DNA of 32,401 nt from DUZB01 sp964407525 (GTDB taxonomy: Bacteria > Desulfobacterota > DSM-4660 > Desulfatiglandales > Desulfatiglandaceae), in contig CAYOWC010000024.1 in the NCBI GenBank assembly GCA_964407525.1, forward strand, positions 1-32,401. Reading direction: 5' to 3'. The position numbers and the translations under genes were made by a program. A model generated the notes under the pieces. That model was not told the DNA's origin, made no database searches, and saw nothing but the letters and a program-made list of their open reading frames with translations. Positions 17,368 through 25,750 of the stretch are shown here, piece after piece; the stretch's first letter is position 1; every line of letters begins with the position of its first letter.

Positions 17368-18246
17368 TCAGCCCTTCTGGGCCACAACAACCCTGTACGA
17401 ATGACTGTAGTCCTTCACCCGTTTTATACTGGTATAGGCTTTCATCTGATCCATCATGCCCATAACCTTCCCGGTTTGTTCCGGAGACATTTCAATCATG
17501 AGCCACCCTCCGGAATTCATGAAATGGGGGGCGGACTTTATAATCTCTTTGATGGTATATAGCCCTTCATCTTTGCCATCCAATGCAATTTTCGGTTCAT
17601 AATCTCTCACCTCGGGCGGGAGATCAGGGTATTCACTCGAAGAGACATAGGGAGGGTTAGACAATACCAGATCGAAACGCATATTTTTGACGGGCGCCCA
17701 TAAATCACCCTGCAAAAAATCAATTTTCTCTGATACCTTATGGGCATCTGCATTACGTCTTGCCACTGCCAGGGCATCCTCTGAAATATCCGTGGCCCAT
17801 ACGCGCGCATCAACCATCTCCTTGGCCGCAACAACTGCTATAATACCGCTTCCGGTACACATATCGAGGACCCGATGGAAATGCCCCGAAAAAACCGGAG
17901 CCTCTTTTGTCTGAGCAATAGCCTGCTCCAGAAGAACTTCCGTTTCGGGTCTCGGTACAAGGACGTTCCCATTCACTTCAAAATCAAGTGACCAGAACTC
18001 CTGTTTCCCGGTAATATACTGCAATGGTTCATGCTTGATGCGGCGTTGGATCAGTGCGCGAAAATCAGAAACCTCTTTTTTCGTCAGGGGTTTGTCCAAA
18101 TCAAGATAGAGCCCTATCCGTTCGAATTGCAGAGCGTGTGCAAGAAGCACTTCCGATGTGAGGCGAGGGTTATCTATGCCCTTCTGGCGTAGATAATCAG
18201 TAGCAACAGAGAGTAGGCCCTTTATTTTCCAATTCTTTCCAGACAT
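17368..18246 (-). CDS. prmC: Peptide chain release factor N5-glutamine methyltransferase PrmC
   Basis: 292 residues. It methylates the glutamine of the GGQ motif in release factors using SAM, which increases termination efficiency. The N-terminal helical domain (about 1-95) binds the release factor. The Rossmann domain has the SAM-binding segment VLDMCTGSGIIAVVAA and the catalytic NPPY motif in LVLSNPPYVSSSEY, which holds the glutamine side chain. Its substrate RF1 (prfA) is directly upstream on the same strand, 23 bases away, a widespread arrangement. The ribosome site is poor, with only AAGGA about 20 bases before the ATG, so it may depend on translation of prfA. Confidence 0.96.
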   Translation of the reverse strand: MSGKNWKIKGLLSVATDYLRQKGIDNPRLTSEVLLAHALQFERIGLYLDLDKPLTKKEVSDFRALIQRRIKHEPLQYITGKQEFWSLDFEVNGNVLVPRPETEVLLEQAIAQTKEAPVFSGHFHRVLDMCTGSGIIAVVAAKEMVDARVWATDISEDALAVARRNADAHKVSEKIDFLQGDLWAPVKNMRFDLVLSNPPYVSSSEYPDLPPEVRDYEPKIALDGKDEGLYTIKEIIKSAPHFMNSGGWLMIEMSPEQTGKVMGMMDQMKAYTSIKRVKDYSHSYRVVVAQKG

Positions 18247-18269
18247 ACGGTTATTAAGAGACAGTCCTT

Positions 18270-19340
18270 CTACCGGGCTTTTTTCAGAGATTCAGACTGA
18301 AAATGCGTGATGAGGGGATCGATGACCATATCCAGCGCTCCATGGAGGAAGTTCTCCAACTTGTAAATCGTAAGCCCGATCCTGTGATCGGTAATGCGCC
18401 CCTGTGGAAAATTGTAGGTTCTGATCCTCTCACTTCTGTCTCCTGAACCCACCATAGTCCTTCGTTCTTCACTCATTTTGGCGTGTTGTTCGGCAGACTC
18501 CAGATCCAACAACCTGGACCTGAGAACCTTCATCGCTTTGGCCTTGTTTTTATGCTGAGATTTTTCATCCTGGCATGTTACGACAAGTCCAGTAGGAATA
18601 TGCGTAATTCGGACGGCCGAATCCGTGGTGTTTACATGCTGACCGCCACAGCCGGAGGATCGGTAAACATCTATTCGAAGGTCTTCTTGATTGATTTCCA
18701 CGTCAATATCTTCGGCTTCAGCCAGAATCGCCACGGTTACCGCAGAGGTATGGATTCTGCCCTGGGTTTCCGTCTCCGGAACTCTCTGAACACGATGAAC
18801 ACCACTCTCATATTTCAGTCTACTAAAAACCATGCGTCCGGATACAAGAATAATAATTTCCTTGAACCCACCGATTCCCGTCATGCTTTGGCTCAAAATT
18901 TCCGCTTTCCATCCCTTGCTTTCCGCATACCGGCTGTACATGCGGAAAAGATCGGATGCAAAGAGTGCGGCTTCGTCTCCACCAGTGCCTGCTCTGATCT
19001 CCAGGAGAATATTTTTCTCATCATTCGGATCTTTTGGAATGAGCATAATCATAAGACTTTGCTCAAGTTTTTCAAGTTCCAACGTCAGAGAATCTATTTC
19101 CTCTTTTGCAAGTTTTTTCATCTCAAGATCCGGATCGTTGAGAAAACTCTTATTCTCCTTGATTTCACTTTGAACAGACCGGTGTTTTCTGAATGCAGTT
19201 ACAATAGGAAGCAGTGAACTATGCTCTTTGGCAAATTTCTGAAATGTTTTCTGATCCCGAGCCACTTCCGGCCGGCTGAGATTAAACTCCAGATCGATAA
19301 ATCGATCTTCGATTTCTTTTATTTTCCCTAACCCTAACAT
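18270..19340 (-). CDS. prfA: Peptide chain release factor 1
   Basis: 356 residues, full length. RF1 recognises UAA and UAG in the ribosomal A site and triggers peptide release. The stop-codon recognition tripeptide is PET (188-190; RF1 carries P-x-T there), distinguishing it from RF2. The catalytic GGQ is at 232-234 in SSGCGGQHVNTTDSAVRITH. There is no sign of an internal frameshift, as expected for RF1 rather than RF2. The ATG follows an AAAGGTC site. rpmE lies 381 bases upstream and prmC 23 bases downstream. Confidence 0.97.
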   Translation of the reverse strand: MLGLGKIKEIEDRFIDLEFNLSRPEVARDQKTFQKFAKEHSSLLPIVTAFRKHRSVQSEIKENKSFLNDPDLEMKKLAKEEIDSLTLELEKLEQSLMIMLIPKDPNDEKNILLEIRAGTGGDEAALFASDLFRMYSRYAESKGWKAEILSQSMTGIGGFKEIIILVSGRMVFSRLKYESGVHRVQRVPETETQGRIHTSAVTVAILAEAEDIDVEINQEDLRIDVYRSSGCGGQHVNTTDSAVRITHIPTGLVVTCQDEKSQHKNKAKAMKVLRSRLLDLESAEQHAKMSEERRTMVGSGDRSERIRTYNFPQGRITDHRIGLTIYKLENFLHGALDMVIDPLITHFQSESLKKAR

Positions 19341-19721
19341 ACCATTTGACCTTTCTCATGTTTCTGAAAACACAGTTGCATCAAAAAGTGAAAGTTCGAA
19401 TTCAGAATGAGATGATGCAAATGCTTGTATTTTCAAAGCTAACGGCTATGTGAAATCAAATTGCAAACTTCAGGTAACATGGCGGTCCGGTTTCGATTTG
19501 CGTCAGGGAGGAATTGCAAGGTCTCAACAGGCTGGCCGACAAACGGATTACGTTCTATCTTATAAAGAGGACAAACAAGTAAATAAGAAACTGTTGATAT
19601 ATCGATTAACCTTTAACGGTCAACCCTGAACGCCACAGCCCTGACCTCTTGCCAATTTTCAGGCAAACGGTTCAAGACGAGGCGTTTTGAAATTGGCTCT
19701 AAAATCAGAATTGCCGTGTTT
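19341..19721. other. Intergenic region between rpmE and prfA
   Basis: 381 bases with a copy of an imperfect intergenic repeat (19379-19476). An inverted pair GCCAATTT/AAATTGGC surrounds about 35 bases near 19659-19702 and could fold after the rpmE transcript. It has no T-tract, and I see no convincing gene. Confidence 0.7.
19379..19476. repeat. Intergenic repeat, copy A
   Basis: Matches 22941-23038 by eye at roughly 70% over about 98 bases. Both copies start CATCAAAAAGTGA, share AAGCTAACGGCTATGT exactly (19436-19451 here) and end TTGCA-N3-TTCAGGTA. Confidence 0.65.
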
Positions 19722-19958
19722 CTATGCCTGTGCCTTACTTTCTTCCTGCTCCGGCTTGGCGAACTTGGCGTATTTCCTTTTAAAACGCTCCACTCTCCCC
19801 GCGGAATCAACGAGTTTTTGTTTACCGGTATAAAAAGGATGGCAATTGGAACAGATTTCGATATTGATTTCCTTGATGGTCGATCCTGTTTCAAATTCAT
19901 GACCACAGGCACATTTCACAAACGTCCTATGATATTCAGGGTGAATACCTTCTTTCAT
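19722..19958 (-). CDS. rpmE: 50S ribosomal protein L31, zinc-binding type
   Basis: 78 residues with the zinc-binding CxC...CxxC set (Cys16, Cys18, Cys37, Cys40), so this is the C+ form of bL31, which bridges the 50S and 30S subunits. It starts MKEGIHPEYH as in the family, with ICSNCHPFYTGKQKLVDSAGRVERF conserved. The C-terminal tail KPEQEESKAQA is slightly longer than usual. The ATG follows AGGAG by 11 bases. It sits just after rho on the same strand, a common order in Gram-negative bacteria. Confidence 0.96.
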   Translation of the reverse strand: MKEGIHPEYHRTFVKCACGHEFETGSTIKEINIEICSNCHPFYTGKQKLVDSAGRVERFKRKYAKFAKPEQEESKAQA

Positions 19959-20051
19959 TGCTTTATTTTCTCCTTATTTCTTTTTAAGTGAATTAAATCC
20001 TGCATGAGAGCTATTTAAAAAAGAGAACCCCGTCTATTTCACAGGGATCGC

Positions 20052-21299
20052 TCAACTGCTCATCAAGGAGAGGAATTCTCTATTATCTTTTGTTCCTTTG
20101 ATTTTTTCAAGTAAAAACTCCATACTGTCAACAGGCGTCAGAGGAGCAAGCAATTTGCGCAAGATCCAGATCCTGTTAAGATCCGCCTCATCCTGGAGAA
20201 GTTCTTCTTTACGCGTTCCGGAAAGGTTGATGTCAATAGACGGAAAGACACGCCTGTCGCTGAGTTTCCTATCTAAATGTATTTCCATGTTTCCAGTGCC
20301 CTTAAACTCTTCAAAGATGACTTCATCCATCCTGCTTCCCGTATCAATAAGGGCCGTTGCGATGATGGTCAAACTTCCCCCGTCCTCAATATTTCTTGCT
20401 GCACCGAAAAATCGTTTTGGTTTATGGAGGGCATTTGAATCAAGTCCACCAGATAGGATTTTCCCACTGGGGGGTACAACAGAGTTATAAGCCCTCGCCA
20501 GGCGGGTAATGCTGTCAAGAAGGATCAGCACATCCAGCTTATGTTCAACAAGCCTTTTTGCTTTTTCTATAACCATCTCAGCAACTTGAACGTGCCGTTG
20601 TGGGGGTTCATCAAACGTAGAGCTGATCACCTCCGCATCCACAGAACGAATCATGTCCGTTACTTCTTCAGGTCTTTCATCGATGAGCAGGACGATTTTG
20701 TGAATACTTTTGTCTTTGGCAGTAACGCTATTGGCAATATTCTGCAACAACATGGTTTTACCGGTTCTCGGGGGCGCAACGATGAGAGCCCGCTGTCCCT
20801 TGCCCAGTGGAGTCATAAGATCCATAATTCGCGTGGAATAATTGTCGGGCTCCACTTCGAGATTGATCCTTTCCTCAGGGTAAAGGGGGATAAGGTTATC
20901 AAAAAGTATCTTGTCGCGCGAGATTTCAGGATCCTCATGGTTCACTTTTTCTACTTTTAGCAGGGCAAAATATCTCTCAGACTCCTTTGGAGGTCTAATT
21001 TGCCCCGTAACCGTATCGCCCTTTCTGAGGTTAAACCTCCGGATTTGAGAAGGAGATATGTAAATATCGTCCGGGCCCGGAAGATAGTTAGCGTCGGGCG
21101 CCCTGAGAAAACCAAAACCGTCAGGGAGAATCTCAAGCACGCCTTCGCCATATATCAGGCCGTTCTGTTCTGAGTGCGCCTGAAGCAATGCAAAAGTAAG
21201 ATCCTGTTTCCGCATTCCGGAGGCTCCTTCAATACGGAACTCCTTTCCCATCTCAGTCAATTCACTGATTTTCAATTTCTTGAGTTCAACAAGATTCAT
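20052..21299 (-). CDS. rho: Transcription termination factor Rho
   Basis: 415 residues, the normal length without large insertions. Rho is the hexameric RNA helicase that ends transcription at C-rich untranslated RNA. It has an N-terminal helical domain (1-48), an OB-fold RNA-binding domain (about 49-125, GFGFLRAPDANYLPGPDDIYISPSQIRRF) and a RecA-like motor with Walker A in VAPPRTGKTM (about 174-183) and Walker B LDVLILLDSITRLARAYN. The Q and R loops are intact. The start has GGAGAC. About 320 bases of leader separate the start from the likely promoter, in line with known rho autoregulation. rpmE, prfA and prmC follow. Confidence 0.98.
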   Translation of the reverse strand: MNLVELKKLKISELTEMGKEFRIEGASGMRKQDLTFALLQAHSEQNGLIYGEGVLEILPDGFGFLRAPDANYLPGPDDIYISPSQIRRFNLRKGDTVTGQIRPPKESERYFALLKVEKVNHEDPEISRDKILFDNLIPLYPEERINLEVEPDNYSTRIMDLMTPLGKGQRALIVAPPRTGKTMLLQNIANSVTAKDKSIHKIVLLIDERPEEVTDMIRSVDAEVISSTFDEPPQRHVQVAEMVIEKAKRLVEHKLDVLILLDSITRLARAYNSVVPPSGKILSGGLDSNALHKPKRFFGAARNIEDGGSLTIIATALIDTGSRMDEVIFEEFKGTGNMEIHLDRKLSDRRVFPSIDINLSGTRKEELLQDEADLNRIWILRKLLAPLTPVDSMEFLLEKIKGTKDNREFLSLMSS

Positions 21300-21405
21300 G
21301 GTTTGTCTCCATTTCTAAAAAGTACAATCATAGTCTCTATTTTCATCTACAGCCTGATAACGGTGTTGAAAGCAGAATATCGAGCAAGAAATTCACCGCG
21401 GTCGC

Positions 21406-21615
21406 TCATCCGCAGACCTTACAGGCACCGGCTTTTTCCTTCTGACTGAATTCATATTGGCTGTGTGCGGACCGGGAAAAACCTGTTCGACGAACGCGGC
21501 GAACAGCACGCAAGCTCACTTTTTGGAGTTTCAGAGAAGGTTCCTCGGTAGAAAAGTTTCGAAGTCGATCCAGATATCCGGTATTTGCCGAATCCCCCAC
21601 AAGGCAGGAAAACAT
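21406..21615 (-). CDS. Doubtful small leader ORF upstream of rho
   Basis: 69 codons, ATG at 21615 only about 8 bases after the predicted transcription start and with no Shine-Dalgarno site, so it would be near-leaderless. The product is rich in Arg and Ser and ends AGACKVCG. No family is recognised. E. coli rho has a short leader ORF (rhoL), so an upstream ORF here is plausible, but a chance frame is equally likely. Confidence 0.25.
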   Translation of the reverse strand: MFSCLVGDSANTGYLDRLRNFSTEEPSLKLQKVSLRAVRRVRRTGFSRSAHSQYEFSQKEKAGACKVCG

Positions 21616-21629
21616 TCTTTAAAATTAAA

Positions 21630-21657
21630 AAAATAACACGTTTCCTCTAAATGTCAA
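21630..21657 (-). promoter_or_regulatory. Promoter for rho
   Basis: On the minus strand a perfect TTGACA (21652-21657) lies 16 bases before TATTTT (21630-21635), placing the start near 21623. The downstream region is AT-rich. Confidence 0.55.
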
Positions 21658-21704
21658 GATCTTTTGTCGATTTCCAGCATTTTTGAACACGGATGATTCC
21701 CCAA

Positions 21705-22712
21705 TCAACCCTTTCTCAGTGCTTCCAGCATCTCTACCATATCCTGAGGCAGAGGGCTTTCAAACTCCATAAAGATATTCGTTTCCGGATGTTTAAAACC
21801 CAAGAGGGTGGAATGAAGCATCTGTCTTTCCGCCCGACAGGAAAACCTCTTTCCCGTCGAAAAGTTCCTTTTCCACCAGTTCGGCCCATATCCGTAGACC
21901 AAATCACCCGCCAGAGGATGCCCCATATGAGACATGTGCACACGAATCTGGTGAGTCCTGCCCGTTTTCAACAATATGGATAGAAACGAGAAACCTGCTT
22001 CAAATTCCTCCGTCTTTCGCCATATGGTTATTGCCTGCCTGCCTCCTTTAGGCAAAACAGCCATTTTTTTTCTCTTGACAGGGTGTCTCCCTATGGGAAG
22101 ATTCACCTCACCTTCAGTGGTTTTTAGTCGCCCATGGACAATCGCTGCATATTTTTTTCTAATGGCGCCGTTTTTAAACTGGCCGGCGAGAGACAGGTGC
22201 GCGTTGTCATTCTTTGCAACCACCATAAGACCGGATGTGTCCTTGTCCAACCTGTGCACGATTCCCGGCCTGAGTTCCCCTCCAATACCCGAAAGGTCTT
22301 TGCAATGTTTCAGCAATCCATGAACCAATGTTCCTTCATAATGCCCTGGAGCCGGGTGCACAACAACACCTGCAGGCTTTGACACAACAATCAGGGATCT
22401 GTCCTCATATACTACAGAAAACTCTACATCCTGCGGCGTCAAGTGTATAGCAGAAGGAGGCGGAACATGGATGGATACCTTATCTCCGCCTTTGAGACGC
22501 CGGCTCGGTTTAGACAAGTCCCCGTTTACCTGAATATTTCGATCCCGGATCAAGGACTGTATCCTGGAGCGCGACAGACCAATTTCACTCATTGAAAGGA
22601 ATACATCCAGCCTGATATCCTTCACATTATCAGGTACCACAAAAAAAGACAGTGATGTTTGGGAATTTCGGAGTCGCACAAGTTCGCTTACCTGGGATTG
22701 AGTTGCATCCAA
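21705..22712 (-). CDS. RluA-family 23S rRNA pseudouridine synthase (RluD-like)
   Basis: 335 residues. An N-terminal S4 RNA-binding domain (about 32-90, RLDVFLSMSEIGLSRSRIQSLI) is followed by the catalytic domain with HRLDKDTSGLMVVAKN, whose Asp is the nucleophile. S4 plus this domain and length fit RluD or RluC, which modify 23S rRNA helices. RluD (positions 1911/1915/1917 in E. coli) is the closest guess but not proven. The frame begins at TTG (22712) with no convincing ribosome site; GTG codons at residues 12 and 25-31 are alternatives, and the S4 domain would survive any of them. Its stop is about 400 bases before rho. Confidence 0.9.
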   Translation of the reverse strand: MDATQSQVSELVRLRNSQTSLSFFVVPDNVKDIRLDVFLSMSEIGLSRSRIQSLIRDRNIQVNGDLSKPSRRLKGGDKVSIHVPPPSAIHLTPQDVEFSVVYEDRSLIVVSKPAGVVVHPAPGHYEGTLVHGLLKHCKDLSGIGGELRPGIVHRLDKDTSGLMVVAKNDNAHLSLAGQFKNGAIRKKYAAIVHGRLKTTEGEVNLPIGRHPVKRKKMAVLPKGGRQAITIWRKTEEFEAGFSFLSILLKTGRTHQIRVHMSHMGHPLAGDLVYGYGPNWWKRNFSTGKRFSCRAERQMLHSTLLGFKHPETNIFMEFESPLPQDMVEMLEALRKG

Positions 22713-22877
22713 AGATGACCTGAAGTTGAGGTGTCTCGTTTTAGCGGGATGAAGTTATTTCCGGGCAAGCCCTAAGGAGGAGAATACCATCAGGGGGTGG
22801 ACAACAACCATGTTCTCATTCCGATACGTGGCTGGATTCATCATTCGATTAGACAAAGACCGATTCACATAAAAGAT

Positions 22878-23026
22878 GCAATTAGCGGTTACATGTTACA
22901 TAGCCGCACAAAATCAGTGATTTACGGTGCAACAGGTTCGCATCAAAAAGTGAGAGCCTCAACATGGAAAAAAGTCATTCAAATGTTTGATATCTTTAAG
23001 CTAACGGCTATGTAAAAGCTAATTGC
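22878..23026. repeat. Long inverted repeat bracketing copy B
   Basis: Left arm GCAATTAGC-N9-TTACATAGCCG (22878-22906); right arm CGGCTATGTAA-N2-GCTAATTGC (23005-23026). The arms are complementary over 20 bases with a 7-base difference in the spacer. Confidence 0.65.
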
Positions 23027-23038
23027 AGCTTTCAGGTA
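22941..23038. repeat. Intergenic repeat, copy B
   Basis: Partner of 19379-19476. The shared core AAGCTAACGGCTATGT is at 22998-23013. The copy ends TTTCAGGTA immediately before the carD stop codon. It also contains AAAGCT/AGCTTT, a small perfect stem absent from copy A. Confidence 0.65.
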
Positions 23039-23518
23039 TCAGGCGAAAAAACTATCCAGATCCTTTTCAATTTCCGATTCTTCAACTTTTCTGGCAAGTG
23101 AGATCTCTTTTACCAGGAGCGTCCTTGCTGTTTCCAGCATTTTCTTTTCACCAAAGGAAAGTTCTTTCTCTATCGAGAGGATCAATAAATCACGATAGAC
23201 TTCAGCAACTTCAAATACGGACCCGGTTTTAATTTTATCCATGTATTCCCTGTATCGGCGATTCCATGTCTGATTATCAAGAACCACATCCCGATCCTTG
23301 AGAATCGCATAGAGCCTGGGAATCTCAGTTTCCTCTATAATATCTCGCAAGCCCACATTATCAACGTTGCTGGTAGGTATCATTATAATCATGTTATTGT
23401 CGAGAATTCGCATGACATAAAATTCCTGGCTGCAACCGGAAATATCCTGGCATTCGATTCTCTCAATAATACCGACTCCATGTGCAGGATAAACTGCCAA
23501 AGCTCCCACCTGGAACAT
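23039..23518 (-). CDS. CarD/CdnL-family RNA polymerase-binding regulator
   Basis: 159 residues. The N-terminal Tudor-like RNA polymerase-interacting domain (about 1-60) begins MFQVGALAVYPAHGVGIIERIE, typical of CarD_CdnL_TRCF. The C-terminal helical domain (about 70-159) carries a basic segment WNRRYREYMDKI and acidic helices. These proteins bind the beta subunit and stabilise the open promoter complex, often at rRNA and growth-related promoters. The start has GGAGG spaced correctly. It follows hppA after 150 bases containing a strong hairpin. A repeat abuts its stop codon. Confidence 0.92.
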   Translation of the reverse strand: MFQVGALAVYPAHGVGIIERIECQDISGCSQEFYVMRILDNNMIIMIPTSNVDNVGLRDIIEETEIPRLYAILKDRDVVLDNQTWNRRYREYMDKIKTGSVFEVAEVYRDLLILSIEKELSFGEKKMLETARTLLVKEISLARKVEESEIEKDLDSFFA

Positions 23519-23595
23519 CTATACCTCCAATCCATAAGACTATTGAACGGGCGCCCCATCTAGAAATGGGGAAAGTATTGGTGGCTCAGGCCCTT

Positions 23596-23622
23596 GGTCT
23601 GCTGAAGGATTTTCAGCAGACC
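23596..23622. terminator. Strong hairpin between hppA and carD, no U-tract
   Basis: GGTCTGCTGAA (23596-23606), a 5-base loop and TTCAGCAGACC (23612-23622) make a perfect 11-bp stem about 50 bases after the hppA stop. There is no T-run on either strand, so it may protect the 3' end of the hppA transcript or be a Rho-linked structure. Confidence 0.4.
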
Positions 23623-23668
23623 AGGACCTTTGCCATTCTTACGGTTTATGTGTTCATCCAACCAAATC

Positions 23669-25750
23669 CTAACGCAGGAAAAGGCCGGTATAATTCACCA
23701 GAAGAGGTGCGATAACCAGTGAAACCACGGACATCAACTTGATCAGGATGTTCATGGCAGGACCAGAGGTATCCTTGAATGGATCGCCTACGGTATCACC
23801 GACCACTGCGGCTTTGTGGGCGTTGGAGCCCTTTCCACCATGATGGCCTTCTTCGATATACTTCTTGGCATTATCCCAGGCACCGCCGCCATTGGACATG
23901 AACAGGGCCAGAAAGGCACCCACTACGGTCGCACCGAGAAGCATTCCCCCCAGTGTCGCCGGTCCAAGAAGGAATCCAACCGCTACCGGGGTAATAATGG
24001 CTACCAGTCCCGGCAGGACCATCTCTCTGAGGGCAGCATTTGTGGCGATAGATACACAGGTTGCAGAGTCAGGCTTGACGCCTTCTTTTCCTTCCAGCAG
24101 CCCCGGAATTTCACGGAACTGGCGCCTGATTTCTTCAACAATGGCAAAGGCCGCCTTGCCCACGGACGTCATGGTCAGCGCAGCACAAGTCATGGGGACC
24201 ATTCCACCGATGAACAGGCCAATAACAACCAGAGGGTTGTCTATAAGAACCTGCTTCAATCCGGCAGCCTGGGTAAAAGCCACAAAAAGCGCCAGTGCCG
24301 TCAACGCGGCAGAACCGATGGCAAACCCTTTTCCGATGGCCGCCGTCGTATTTCCAAGAGCATCCAGGCTGTCTGTAATCTTCCTGGTTTCAGGCCCAAG
24401 ACCTGCCATCTCTGAAATACCACCGGCATTATCAGCAATGGGACCGTAGGCATCAACCGTCATGGTAGCCCCTACCGTTGCCAGCATACCCACCGCGGAA
24501 AGACCGATTCCATAAATACCGGCTGTGCTGTATCCAACAAAGGTCGCGATACAGATACCGAGGATCGGAAGCCACGTGGACTGCATACCGACGGCGAGGC
24601 CGGCAATAATCACTGTAGCGGCACCGGTTTCGCTCTGTGCGGCAATACGCTTAACCGGAGGACCGGAAGTGTAGTATTCGGCCATAAGTCCGATGGCAAT
24701 ACCGCAGAGGAGCCCTGATAAGATCGCCCAGAAACAGCCCATTGGCATGCCGAGGCCCTTGGTTACACCGATGGTAAGGATAACAAAAATGATCGCAGCC
24801 ACAAAGGTGGTGTACCGGAGCGCGCCGGCAGGTTCACCCTTCTGGAAGATCTTTATGGAAAACACGCCCACAAAAGAGCTGAGCAGGCCCACCATCACAA
24901 CAAGAATCGGCATGGCCATATATTTCAGTTTAATAGCATTCGCATCAAGGCCGTCGAGAATCGGGAACGCTTTGACAAATGTCCCAAGAGTCTCCGGAGT
25001 ATTGATGGCCATGGTGGCGCCAATGGCAATTGTCGCAATGACGGACCCTACGAATGACTCAAAGATGTCAGCGCCCATACCGGCAATATCACCCACGTTA
25101 TCACCCACGTTATCGGCAATAACACCGGGATTTCTCGGGTCATCCTCAGGAATACCGGCCTCAACCTTTCCAACCAGGTCGGCGCCCACATCCGCTGCCT
25201 TGGTGTATATGCCGCCGCCCACACGGGCAAACAGGGCAATAGAACTTGCGCCCATGGCAAATCCGTTGATGTATTTGGCTGTTTCAGGATCACCGCCATA
25301 AACCCAGAACCAGAAGCCCAGGCCCACAAGTCCGAGACCTGCAACTGCCAACCCCATAACGGAACCGGCAAAATAAGAAACGTTCAGGGCTTTGGCCTGG
25401 CCTTCTTTATTTGCAGCCTCGGCTGTCCTTGAATTACCCCTGGTAGCGGCTGTCATACCCGAAAAACCAGCCAACATGGAACAAAGAGCGCCGGTCACGA
25501 AAGCGATAGCCGTTTTCCATGCGATTCCCCAACCCAAAAGGATAAAGACGATGGCTATAAAAATGATAAGTACAGAATATTCCCTCTTCAAAAAAGACAT
25601 GGCGCCTGTGTGGATAGCATCTTCAAGTTCTTGCATTAATGCATTTCCATTAGGCTGTTTCTTCACATAACCGTATATCAACCAGGCTATGATGAGGCTT
25701 AAAATCCCAACAAAGGGCGCCAATTTTGTTAATCCAATCATCAGTTTCAT
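23669..25750 (-). CDS. hppA: Membrane-bound pyrophosphatase, K+-dependent type
   Basis: 693 residues and about 16 hydrophobic segments. It hydrolyses pyrophosphate and pumps Na+ (or H+) across the cytoplasmic membrane. Catalytic motifs are present: DVGADLVGKVEAGIPEDDPRNPGVIADNVGDNVGD near residue 200, and the late acidic GDTVGDPFKDTSGPAMNILIKL. The GNTTAAIGKG segment has Ala where K+-independent enzymes have Lys, marking a K+-dependent enzyme, a class dominated by Na+ pumps. The first ATG (25750) overlaps the pth stop as ATGA and is too close to AAGGAGG. The ATG at 25741 (Met4) has better spacing and is probably the true start. PPi from biosynthesis would thus be reused to energise the membrane. 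Confidence 0.97.
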   Translation of the reverse strand: MKLMIGLTKLAPFVGILSLIIAWLIYGYVKKQPNGNALMQELEDAIHTGAMSFLKREYSVLIIFIAIVFILLGWGIAWKTAIAFVTGALCSMLAGFSGMTAATRGNSRTAEAANKEGQAKALNVSYFAGSVMGLAVAGLGLVGLGFWFWVYGGDPETAKYINGFAMGASSIALFARVGGGIYTKAADVGADLVGKVEAGIPEDDPRNPGVIADNVGDNVGDIAGMGADIFESFVGSVIATIAIGATMAINTPETLGTFVKAFPILDGLDANAIKLKYMAMPILVVMVGLLSSFVGVFSIKIFQKGEPAGALRYTTFVAAIIFVILTIGVTKGLGMPMGCFWAILSGLLCGIAIGLMAEYYTSGPPVKRIAAQSETGAATVIIAGLAVGMQSTWLPILGICIATFVGYSTAGIYGIGLSAVGMLATVGATMTVDAYGPIADNAGGISEMAGLGPETRKITDSLDALGNTTAAIGKGFAIGSAALTALALFVAFTQAAGLKQVLIDNPLVVIGLFIGGMVPMTCAALTMTSVGKAAFAIVEEIRRQFREIPGLLEGKEGVKPDSATCVSIATNAALREMVLPGLVAIITPVAVGFLLGPATLGGMLLGATVVGAFLALFMSNGGGAWDNAKKYIEEGHHGGKGSNAHKAAVVGDTVGDPFKDTSGPAMNILIKLMSVVSLVIAPLLVNYTGLFLR

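Larger units (their letters stand above)
21300..21704. other. Long leader region upstream of rho
   Basis: 405 bases between rluD-type gene and rho on the minus strand. It contains a good promoter, a possible 69-residue upstream ORF and about 100 further untranslated bases before rho. Confidence 0.7.
22713..23038. other. Intergenic region between carD and the pseudouridine synthase
   Basis: 326 bases. The right third is intergenic repeat copy B, whose right arm is mirrored by an inverted arm at 22878-22906, so 22878-23026 can fold into a long hairpin. The rest shows no gene. Confidence 0.7.

Noticed and set aside
22797..23015. Plus-strand frame in the repeat region upstream of the RluA-type gene
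   Set aside because: It overlaps the inverted repeat, has no ribosome site and resembles no protein.
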